DNA of 26,602 bases from a virus. Shown one piece after another: positions 8,649-15,649 of this stretch (position 1 is its first letter; each line of letters starts with the position of its first letter). The stretch covers positions 1 through 26,602 of IMG/VR virus record IMGVR_UViG_3300047476_000899; one strand, 5' to 3'. The translations under genes and the position numbers were made by a program. A model generated the notes under the pieces. That model was not told the DNA's origin and made no database searches. It saw nothing but the letters and a program-made list of their open reading frames with translations.

Positions 8649-8854
8649 TTTCTTTTTTTCAGATCATCCTTTAACATATCTCTGACAATCATAATTACAC
8701 GTTTCATTTCTCTTTCAGATACCGTTTTAATCACTGCCAATTTATCTTCATAACTTTTTGCATCGTTTAATAATTCTTTTGGTATTGTTAATTTCTTTTT
8801 CGCCGGTTTAAATTGTTTTAATTTCTTTTTTAGTTCGTCTATTTCGTCCGACAT
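8645..8854 (-). CDS. Small charged protein, unknown function
   Basis: A 69-residue highly charged protein. The N-terminus is Lys-rich (DELKKKLKQFKPAKKKLTIPKEL) and is followed by a predicted long helix ending MIVRDMLKDDLKKRK. No cysteines and no membrane segment were found. The ATG lies 11 nt beyond the stop of the 93-residue gene, and its stop overlaps the next start, so it is part of the same operon. Small charged helical proteins at this place in T4-like phages may be regulators or replication accessories, but nothing in the sequence decides this. Confidence 0.55.
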   Translation of the reverse strand: MSDEIDELKKKLKQFKPAKKKLTIPKELLNDAKSYEDKLAVIKTVSEREMKRVIMIVRDMLKDDLKKRK

Positions 8855-8865
8855 TTAATGGGCAT

Positions 8866-9147
8866 TTAACCTCTTGTTAGTTTTAGTATTCTCTCTATTT
8901 GTTTCTCAATCATTGGCTTCCTGTTTGGCCAATATATGTATTCTTTATCTCCTGTTGAATGTAACTTTTGCAGAAAAGGTATAATCATCTTTTCAACTTC
9001 ACTCAACCTTGTCTTGTAATCGTCAGCGGTTTCGGCTGTCTTGTTGATGACTGAATTATATTCTTCTTCTGATACGGCAGAGAAACCAAAATCATCATCG
9101 ATTGTTTGGTACTCTCTTAGAATTTTATCAAAATCACTGAATGCCAT
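8866..9147 (-). CDS. Conserved hypothetical phage protein
   Basis: A 93-residue soluble acidic protein. The C-terminal pattern is SEVEKMIIPFLQKL, then EYIYWPNRKPMIEKQIERILKLTRG. I associate this YIYWPNR-x(3)-IexQI form with a small family found in marine T4-like phages, whose function is not known to me. It is predicted to be mostly helical. It lies 27 nt downstream of the 429-residue gene and 11 nt upstream of the next small gene in the same direction. Confidence 0.65.
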   Translation of the reverse strand: MAFSDFDKILREYQTIDDDFGFSAVSEEEYNSVINKTAETADDYKTRLSEVEKMIIPFLQKLHSTGDKEYIYWPNRKPMIEKQIERILKLTRG

Positions 9148-9174
9148 TTAGTTCTCTCTTGATGTTAAATTATT

Positions 9175-10464
9175 TTAAAACCCACACTCTTTTTCTAATA
9201 ACTTTTTAAAATCAGAATTTAATGTGCCTTGAAATTGTGGTTGTGGAGTAAAAGCGCCCTTGTATCTAATTTCTAAATCCAATAGTGTAACATTTCCACG
9301 TTTTAATTGTAAGAAAATCTTAGCTGCATCTGAAGATTCTTTTTTCTGTTCATTCAACACAATTTCATATTTTTTATTTTTAAAGTCTTGTTCTATTCTT
9401 GTCAAACCACATAGAGTGGTTTTTAATGGTAATACGGAAGCATCACCAATTCTGACTTCACCCTTTGAAGAAATATCACCTACACCAGTAACAAGAAAAA
9501 AATTAAATTTGTATTTACCTAAACTCTTTGCATCTAGTTCTTCAAACAATTTAGTCTTTAGTATAATGTTAATGAGTGAATCAGCGAACAAGTCTGAATA
9601 TTCATTCATGACTTTAACGAATTCTTTCCATAATGGATTATTCTTTTCTGCTAATTTTTTATTAACAAAATACCTCATAGAGTTTTCATTCGTGGTATCA
9701 TTCGAAAGATACCCATCTTTTAATTTTGCAGATCCTTTAGTATCAATATAAGATCGATCAAATAATTTTTTATCACGTTGTTTAGCTTCAAAAAGTTCTT
9801 TTCGGCCTTGTTCAGTTTTCTTTAAAGCATCAAAATTTTTAATATGACTCTTTAAAATTATTCCCTTTTCTACAGCTTCTATTACTAGTGAAGCAAAATA
9901 TTCTTGTCTTACTTTTGCCAATTTATCTTTAATTGGATCAAATTTTTTACCCTGTAAAACACTATCAAAGGCTTTATTGATGAGTGTCGGTTCGCCACCA
10001 GTTGAACTTCTTTTTTTCTTTAATGATACACCATAATACATTTTACTATCAGCTGTCATAATTACATCTGCTGAATTGTAATCTTCGAATCCATAAGCAC
10101 TTATTCTGAATTTCTCAACATCTTTTGGCCAAACATTACCTGTCATATAAATTGATGGTGATAATCTACTTCCACCACTTTCACCTGATTTTGATAGATA
10201 GTCACGAACTCCTTTTGCAGCAGAAATTCCTCCAGCCAGGTCTTTTAGTGCTTCTTTATTATTTTCATCCATCAAATCAGTAAATCCTTTTTCGATGGCA
10301 ACACTTCCGAAATGAATATGTTTATCTGTATGTTTCTTTAATTTTGTTCTGGCGTCAATCATCAACTCACGCAACTTTCCAACATCTTGAGTGTATGCAT
10401 CCAACTCTTGGTTAGAATACATCATAGCAGCTGCTAACATAATCTCGGACGCTTCGTAGGCCAT
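9175..10464 (-). CDS. Unknown phage protein with possible PD-(D/E)xK nuclease-like segment
   Basis: A 429-residue soluble protein with a helical N-terminal third. SADVIMTADSKMYYGVSLKKK, near residues 130-152, is followed by EPTLINKAF. An acidic residue ahead of a strand that ends in an S/E-x-K with further lysines, followed by a helix, is the layout of many restriction-endonuclease-like folds. The usual second acidic residue is replaced by Ser in VSLKK, so the match is weak. The remainder is Lys-rich with a beta-rich C-terminus (about residues 310-410). A virion or DNA-processing role are both possible. The start has AGGG 6 nt upstream. Confidence 0.55.
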   Translation of the reverse strand: MAYEASEIMLAAAMMYSNQELDAYTQDVGKLRELMIDARTKLKKHTDKHIHFGSVAIEKGFTDLMDENNKEALKDLAGGISAAKGVRDYLSKSGESGGSRLSPSIYMTGNVWPKDVEKFRISAYGFEDYNSADVIMTADSKMYYGVSLKKKRSSTGGEPTLINKAFDSVLQGKKFDPIKDKLAKVRQEYFASLVIEAVEKGIILKSHIKNFDALKKTEQGRKELFEAKQRDKKLFDRSYIDTKGSAKLKDGYLSNDTTNENSMRYFVNKKLAEKNNPLWKEFVKVMNEYSDLFADSLINIILKTKLFEELDAKSLGKYKFNFFLVTGVGDISSKGEVRIGDASVLPLKTTLCGLTRIEQDFKNKKYEIVLNEQKKESSDAAKIFLQLKRGNVTLLDLEIRYKGAFTPQPQFQGTLNSDFKKLLEKECGF

Positions 10465-10483
10465 TTCAACCCTTAAATAAAAG

Positions 10484-10491
10484 TATTTATC
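10484..10491 (-). promoter_or_regulatory. Possible T4-type late promoter (GATAAATA, 7 of 8)
   Basis: The minus strand reads GATAAATA, one mismatch from the T4 late box TATAAATA, with the mismatch at its first base. It overlaps the stop codon of the DUF4338-like gene. Transcription would begin about 6 nt further on, leaving a short leader with an AAGGG ribosome site before the ATG at 10464. This would give the 429-residue gene its own late expression. A one-mismatch 8-mer is not rare in AT-rich DNA. Confidence 0.3.
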
Positions 10492-11590
10492 TTATGATAT
10501 CTATGTGTTTGCCACTAGTCCATACTTCTAATTCACTTCTTAGTCGACCTTCCGATTTTAGTGTTTCATATCGGTTAGTCGCTTTGTGTTTCCACCACTT
10601 AACTATGTTTTCCAGATTGTGTTTCTCATAATTATCACCCTTGACCAGATTATCGCACGTTCCGTTCACAAAGTCAACCATATTCTTAAATCCATAATCA
10701 GAAACATAGTACCGTTTCTGTTCAGTTAGATTCTTTGCATTATCGATTGTTGTCTGAAATTCAACACCTTCAGGAGTACCTTTCAGTGCAGCCTTAGTCA
10801 GAGCAATGATCTTCATACTAATTTTAAGTTTCTTACTTGAAACATCTTTATCAACCAACTCTCCAACCTTAGACTGTACAAAATCTCTGAGTTCAGAATA
10901 TGGTTTACCGTGCATCATCGGTAAGAAATCTGATTCGGTAAGGCCTTTATATCTAATATAAGGTTTCATGCCATCATATTGTGATGTTGTTTTAGAACTA
11001 CCATATAAACTAGTGGTTTCAAACAGGCAAAGATTCATGTTGTATTTCTTATTGACGATTTCACGCATTTCATGAGAAGTGCAAATGGCAGCCAATAATT
11101 TACCACCAAGATAATTATAACCAAAAGGTTGACTTGGTACAATAACAAAACCCATCATTGCAGAGTTATTAAAACGTTTGGCACCTTCAGGAGTCTGTGT
11201 AAAAACTTGTCCAAGCATTTCGTTTCTAGGTCTACAGTTGATTACAGGTGAACCTAGCCGAATGAAACCTACGAACTTTCCTGTATTCTTTTCTCTTACT
11301 GCCACTTTAACATTACGGCCAACAGGTGCAATATTAATATGTGATGAGGTAATACTCAACATCGATTCCCATGATTCAGATGGTATTTCTACCACTTCTA
11401 AATCCATATCATTTGGATGCATCGAGAAATCGGAGAACAAATCATCTTCGATGGGAAATATACCTTGTGGTATCTCTGATAATGAGTTTAACTTTTGATC
11501 TCTCATATATTCATCAATACGATCAAAGTTACTGAAATAATCATGAAATGCCTTGGCACAAACCAAGGCATCTTCTTTAGTCAACATCAT
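10487..11590 (-). CDS. DUF4338 (DruA)-like protein
   Basis: A 367-residue soluble protein. Its middle follows the order of the DUF4338 family: GKFVGFIRLGSPVI (a strand with a small-residue turn), then RPRNEML, then MMGFVIVPSQPFGYNYLGGKLLAA (the FlIlP-x(n)-N-LaskLL segment). CLFETTSLYGSS stands in for the LvETF-x(n)-G segment, and YIRYKGLT stands in for the Wi-x-lG end. DUF4338 is best known from DruA of the Druantia anti-phage system, and no catalytic mechanism is established to my knowledge. Here it sits directly after the gp41 helicase with an ATGA overlap, so a role in phage DNA replication or recombination is more natural than host defence. The family match is from pattern memory only. 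Confidence 0.6.
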   Translation of the reverse strand: MMLTKEDALVCAKAFHDYFSNFDRIDEYMRDQKLNSLSEIPQGIFPIEDDLFSDFSMHPNDMDLEVVEIPSESWESMLSITSSHINIAPVGRNVKVAVREKNTGKFVGFIRLGSPVINCRPRNEMLGQVFTQTPEGAKRFNNSAMMGFVIVPSQPFGYNYLGGKLLAAICTSHEMREIVNKKYNMNLCLFETTSLYGSSKTTSQYDGMKPYIRYKGLTESDFLPMMHGKPYSELRDFVQSKVGELVDKDVSSKKLKISMKIIALTKAALKGTPEGVEFQTTIDNAKNLTEQKRYYVSDYGFKNMVDFVNGTCDNLVKGDNYEKHNLENIVKWWKHKATNRYETLKSEGRLRSELEVWTSGKHIDIIR

Positions 11591-12990
11591 ACTTTAAACC
11601 CATTAAAAGATTTTTTACCAAAACTAGATTGTCGTTCACGTTCACCAAATGAATTTAAAGGTTTGTCATCTTGGCCAGAATCAGCAATACCATCTTGTGC
11701 AGATTGTTCAACATCATACAATCTCATCTTTGCTCTATCGATACCAAGAGTAAAACGTTTGAAGGTTGTCGGATCATTATAACGATTCTTCAACTGCTTA
11801 ATCATAATCTGATTCATAGATTCCATCTGTTCAGATGAAACCAAAGCAAACATTAAATCGGCGGTAGCAGGGAGTCCGAACGATTCACTTGTATCTTCGA
11901 GTCCTGGATCTGTGCTTGTGAAACCACTTCTTGTGGTCTGCGTTGCTGAAACAACTGGGACGTTGAACTCAACTGCAAGTCCACGTAATTCCTCAGCAAT
12001 TGCCTTAACGTAGGTGTAGGAATTAATAGAAGCCCCAGGTTTAATACGAGAAGAGCAACAGATGTTAAGATAATCAATAAAGATGATATCAGGTACAAAA
12101 CTACGTTTGAGATTAAGTTCATTTAATAAAGTCCTAAAGTGAACAGCCGATGCTGAGGCTGTTGGATATTCTTTAATAATAAGTTTACCTGTAGTCTTGC
12201 TTCTTACACGTTCAACTTTCTTGTCATACATATCTTTCGATAAATTAACCAATTCATCAATAGTTACATTCAAAAGGTTTGCATCTATTCGTTCTGCAAT
12301 CTTTTCTTCCGACATTTCCATCGTGATATAGAGAACGTTACGACCTTGTGACATAGCACCAGCGGCAACGTGACACATAAAAAGAGACTTACCAACGCCA
12401 GTCCCAGCCAAAGCAATATTAAGGGTCTTATTAGGTAATCCACCTTTTGTAATCTTGTTAAGGTATTCCAGGTCGAACGGTATTCGTTCTTCTTTTCTGT
12501 GGTAAAATTCGTATCGTGCATCTGAGTTTTCCAAGTAATCGTGGCCAACGTTTGTGTCGAAACCTACAGCCAGTGAGTCTGCCAATATCTGGGGTATCGC
12601 ACCCTTATCTTGTGTTTTATTCTTTCCATCGAGAATAGAAATAGCTTCCAAGACAGCATTATAAACAGCTTTCTCTTGGCAAAATGCCTCGGATTTGTCG
12701 ATGAGCCAAGCGATTTTGGTTTCATCCTTTGAAGTCTTTTCAATTTCTTGTAGATATGTTTCACATTGCGTAACTTCGTCAGCTGAAAGATTTTTCTTTT
12801 CTTGCACGGCAAGTACAACAGCTTCAATCGTTGGTGTACTGTTGTACGTAGATATGAATGATGATATTTCATTAAACAGAGTTCTTTCTATTCTATCTAA
12901 AAAATATTCAGCCTTTAAAAATGGTAATACTTTCCTGAGATATTCTTCATTGTAGATCAGATTCTTTAGTATCGTTTGTTCCAGTCTCAT
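11587..12990 (-). CDS. 41: Replicative DNA helicase, DnaB-like (T4 gp41 type)
   Basis: A 467-residue RecA-fold hexameric helicase. A helical N-terminal domain (about 1-150) precedes the motor domain. The Walker A motif is AGTGVGKS (Lys201), TMEMS near 223-227 is the H1a-like segment, IIFIDYLNI contains the Walker B Asp306, and VVSATQTTRSG is the sensor/H3 strand. It unwinds the duplex ahead of gp43 on the lagging strand and recruits primase. ATG at 12990 is preferred over a TTG one codon upstream because AGGA lies 8 nt before it. The gene overlaps the end of the 106-residue gene by 44 nt. UvsX lies two genes upstream, as in the T4 uvsX-40-41 order. Confidence 0.92.
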   Translation of the reverse strand: MRLEQTILKNLIYNEEYLRKVLPFLKAEYFLDRIERTLFNEISSFISTYNSTPTIEAVVLAVQEKKNLSADEVTQCETYLQEIEKTSKDETKIAWLIDKSEAFCQEKAVYNAVLEAISILDGKNKTQDKGAIPQILADSLAVGFDTNVGHDYLENSDARYEFYHRKEERIPFDLEYLNKITKGGLPNKTLNIALAGTGVGKSLFMCHVAAGAMSQGRNVLYITMEMSEEKIAERIDANLLNVTIDELVNLSKDMYDKKVERVRSKTTGKLIIKEYPTASASAVHFRTLLNELNLKRSFVPDIIFIDYLNICCSSRIKPGASINSYTYVKAIAEELRGLAVEFNVPVVSATQTTRSGFTSTDPGLEDTSESFGLPATADLMFALVSSEQMESMNQIMIKQLKNRYNDPTTFKRFTLGIDRAKMRLYDVEQSAQDGIADSGQDDKPLNSFGERERQSSFGKKSFNGFKV

Positions 12991-13267
12991 CAATTATTTC
13001 CTGTTCCATATTGTTGGACATTAATTGTACCAACAGATCACCAATATAATTTTTAAAATCCAAATCCTTCTGTAACTTCTTAGGTTTGATAGTGGATTCT
13101 AACACATCAAATGCAAAAAGTAAATGCATTTCTTCATTTTTTTCTTCAAACTTTACCTTACCATACTTAAATGTGGTGTCTTTATATGGACCATCCAATA
13201 ATTTAATATGTACAGTTTGTGCATCATCTTTAGGATAGATGAAACAATAATCTACACCTTCTGTCAT
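12947..13267 (-). CDS. Conserved hypothetical protein between uvsX and 41
   Basis: A 106-residue acidic protein. It has a beta-rich first half (HIKLLDGPYKDTTFKYGKVKFEE, then EMHLLFAFDVLES) and a helical, acidic C-terminus ending in DTKESDLQ. I associate this IKLLdGpYK-x(3)-FKYGKVKFEE form with marine T4-like phages, without a known function. In T4 the gene between uvsX and 41 is gene 40 (a membrane-associated head-assembly protein). This protein has no membrane segment, so it is not obviously gp40. The last 44 nt overlap the helicase start, and the first 4 nt overlap the preceding stop. Confidence 0.7.
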   Translation of the reverse strand: MTEGVDYCFIYPKDDAQTVHIKLLDGPYKDTTFKYGKVKFEEKNEEMHLLFAFDVLESTIKPKKLQKDLDFKNYIGDLLVQLMSNNMEQEIIDETGTNDTKESDLQ

Positions 13268-13521
13268 TCTTCTATTCCTTCCTCATGCAATTTCTTTTGA
13301 TTGAATTTTTTTTCTTGTATTGTTTTCTCACCAATTGATTTGCGTGGATTCATACACATAAAACAATTAGGATTACCACAATTGAATAGATGCCTCTTAT
13401 GTAATTTGTGTGGTTCTTTAACTTCGATTCCAAACTCTCTTGCCAATTTAATTTCTTTTTCCACTTTCACCTCTTTTTGGTGAATACGTTTAGAGTGTTT
13501 TATTTTGGCTTCTTCATCCAT
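13264..13521 (-). CDS. Small Cys-motif protein, possible zinc finger
   Basis: An 85-residue basic protein with a long charged N-terminal helix, a histidine-containing link (EPHKLHKRHLF) and NCGNPNCFMCMNPRKSIGE. The cysteines are spaced C-x4-C-x2-C and a nearby histidine could complete a metal site. Its end (EKTIQEKKFNQKKL) is helical and basic. Short proteins of this CGN-x-x-C-x-x-C-NPR type recur in phages and bacteria with no assigned role; nucleic-acid binding is a guess. I start at the ATG at 13521 (GGAA 7-8 nt upstream, one base after the UvsX stop). An ATG at 13533 would add four residues but has no ribosome site. Confidence 0.65.
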   Translation of the reverse strand: MDEEAKIKHSKRIHQKEVKVEKEIKLAREFGIEVKEPHKLHKRHLFNCGNPNCFMCMNPRKSIGEKTIQEKKFNQKKLHEEGIEE

Positions 13522-13522
13522 T

Positions 13523-14590
13523 TTAGGTTCCATTCATAGTTTCAACTTCAAAGGCCTCAGCAACATCACTTTGAATAATACTACCAGAAGCGATTTGATA
13601 CTTGTTTACGATATATTCTTGGAATGATTTTTGTTTTAGTATTGGTAACCAAAACTCTTTTGTGTCTGTTTCTTTGATACGATATTTCTTTTCTTCATAT
13701 ACACCATCTTCATCACGTTTAGAATACCAACCATTCGATGGTTTAATTACGTGACCACTTTCGAGTGCAATATCAAGTAGACCAGACCACTTACTAATAC
13801 CACCATCAAAAGATACAGAAACAGGTATCTTAGACTTTTCTTTGACATATCTAGATTTTTCGACATTGATGATAAAATTATAGCCAACAATTTCTGTACC
13901 TTCTTTCTCTTGTTGACGACCAAGAATAAAAATGTTATCTGCTGAATAGTATGAACCTGTACCACCACCAACGATGTCTTTGGGGAACATACCAATCTCT
14001 TTGTAAGTATGATTAACAACAATCATAGGAATATCTTTCATAGTCAGATGTGGTGTTACCATTCTGAATAACGATTTAACTTGTTTAGCACGTGACATGT
14101 CAGCCACAGATTTACCTTCAAGTGCATCATCAACTTCTTTCTTAGATGCTAAGTTACCAATAGAATCGATAACAATAATCAGTTTATCATTTCGTTCTAA
14201 ACTAGTTAATTGTTGCATTACATCAAATTTTAACTGTTCAATATCAGTAAGAGGAGTATGAAGGACACGATCTGTGTCGATGCCAAAGGAATCAAAATAA
14301 GACTGAGGAGTGCCAAACTCTGAGTCATAGAATAATAGTGCTGCTTCAGGATATTTGTCAAGATATGATTTCGCCATTAAAAGTGAAAAGGCAGTCTTAA
14401 AATGTTTTGATGGACCTGCCCACATTGTAAGACCAGGTGTCAACCCGCCATCCAATCGACCAGATAAGGCCACATTAATAATAGGAATGGATGTTGGGAT
14501 CATGTCTTTGTCCGTAAAGAACTTAGACTTAGAAAGAATAGCTGATTCTTTGATACTACTATTCTTTTTAATTTTGTCAAGTATACTCAT
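13523..14590 (-). CDS. uvsX: UvsX-type RecA recombinase
   Basis: A 355-residue RecA-family strand-exchange protein. The Walker A motif is GPSKHFKT (residues 59-66, Lys65), the T4 UvsX-specific form rather than the bacterial GPESSGKT. FYDSEFG (Glu91) is the catalytic glutamate strand, and KLIIVIDSIGNL contains the Walker B Asp142. IVVNHTYKEIG and GGGTGSYYSADNI correspond to the L1/L2 DNA-binding and sensor region. It coats single-stranded DNA and drives recombination-dependent replication and repair together with gp43 and gp41. A good ribosome site (AAGGA, 6 nt) precedes ATG, which overlaps the TGA of the preceding gene. Length is near T4 UvsX (about 390). Confidence 0.93.
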   Translation of the reverse strand: MSILDKIKKNSSIKESAILSKSKFFTDKDMIPTSIPIINVALSGRLDGGLTPGLTMWAGPSKHFKTAFSLLMAKSYLDKYPEAALLFYDSEFGTPQSYFDSFGIDTDRVLHTPLTDIEQLKFDVMQQLTSLERNDKLIIVIDSIGNLASKKEVDDALEGKSVADMSRAKQVKSLFRMVTPHLTMKDIPMIVVNHTYKEIGMFPKDIVGGGTGSYYSADNIFILGRQQEKEGTEIVGYNFIINVEKSRYVKEKSKIPVSVSFDGGISKWSGLLDIALESGHVIKPSNGWYSKRDEDGVYEEKKYRIKETDTKEFWLPILKQKSFQEYIVNKYQIASGSIIQSDVAEAFEVETMNGT

Positions 14591-15648
14591 TTTTTATCCT
14601 TAAATGTTGGTATTTCATATGGTGCTGATTCTTTTTCTCTAAAAGCAAATGCTGCTTCATAGTCATACTTAGGTTCAATTGTTTTCACTGATACACCAGG
14701 TGATTTTGTTTCCACAGGTTCAACATAATTAGGTTCATGATATATTTCCACTTTTCGTTGTGGAACTTCTTCCATGTTGGTAATGTTTTCTTTTTCAATC
14801 TGAACTATTTCTTCTACTGGTTCAGGTTTCTTTTTTAAGGTAGAGATTCTTTCTTCCACTCTTTCTTTTATGATATCAAGTGGATTCTTTTTCTTTTCTT
14901 CCTCTTCCTGTTCTTTCATTGTCATGTTACCTGCTATCAATAATAACACAGCTAGCGGGTCAAACACAAGCATAATTAAAATAATTACCAATCGAACGGC
15001 CTTATCAATAATATCTCTATCACTACTACCATAAATTAATTCGGCTACATATTTAATCGGGCCAAAATCCGACTCACTCTTGCGTAACTCATTCTGGATC
15101 GGCGCTTTTTCTTCTGTGATCTTAACGATTTCTTTTTGCGACCCCGCAATTTCATCATTAAGGCGACTGCGTTCTTTCTGTTGAGCTTTGCGTATTTGGA
15201 CCGATCTTTCAGCTCCCTTCGAGTCTTCCGTTCGTGCCATGACCTGATCCACAGCCGCATCAAGCTGTTTAATTGCCAACTTGTTTGCATCTATATTCTC
15301 CTTTAACGTCTTTATTTTATCATCATACATGGCAACCTTATCTGCAATAGGACCAATCATGACAGATTGTTCTAAGTGAGATTTGGAAAGGTAACCAAAT
15401 ATTCCCATTGAAGTAATCAACATTAAAATTACTACAGCAACGGTAAGATATATCTTTAGTAGAAGGGGTATTTTTCTCCAGTTTCTATATAGCCAAGATG
15501 TTGTAACCACTTTAGCAAACTCTAAACTAGAACCCATAAACACAACAGGCCAAAATGCACCGACAAATATCGATGCAAGGCCTATGATAGAATAATATGC
15601 AGCAATACCAGAGAGTAGTAGTGCGGAAAGAAATGTCAAGTAAACCAT
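14587..15648 (-). CDS. Membrane protein with periplasmic coiled coil, unknown function
   Basis: A 353-residue protein. The N-terminal 90 residues hold two to three hydrophobic segments (about 3-35 and 62-86). A long Lys/Glu/Gln-rich coiled coil at about 95-195 follows, then another hydrophobic pair (IIDKAVRLVIILIMLVFDPLAVLLLIAG, about 213-240), and a charged cytoplasmic tail with repeated Pro-Val-Glu segments. With an even number of membrane passes before it, the coiled coil would lie in the periplasm or the cytoplasm depending on the first passes. It sits between DNA polymerase and UvsX, joined by a 1-nt gap and an ATGA overlap. A membrane anchor for replication or an envelope function are both possible. 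Confidence 0.7.
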   Translation of the reverse strand: MVYLTFLSALLLSGIAAYYSIIGLASIFVGAFWPVVFMGSSLEFAKVVTTSWLYRNWRKIPLLLKIYLTVAVVILMLITSMGIFGYLSKSHLEQSVMIGPIADKVAMYDDKIKTLKENIDANKLAIKQLDAAVDQVMARTEDSKGAERSVQIRKAQQKERSRLNDEIAGSQKEIVKITEEKAPIQNELRKSESDFGPIKYVAELIYGSSDRDIIDKAVRLVIILIMLVFDPLAVLLLIAGNMTMKEQEEEEKKKNPLDIIKERVEERISTLKKKPEPVEEIVQIEKENITNMEEVPQRKVEIYHEPNYVEPVETKSPGVSVKTIEPKYDYEAAFAFREKESAPYEIPTFKDKK

Positions 15649-15649
15649 T

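Noticed and set aside
9260-9751. 163-residue plus-strand open frame
   Set aside because: It is a shadow of the 429-residue minus-strand gene with no ribosome site, and its composition mirrors the opposite strand.
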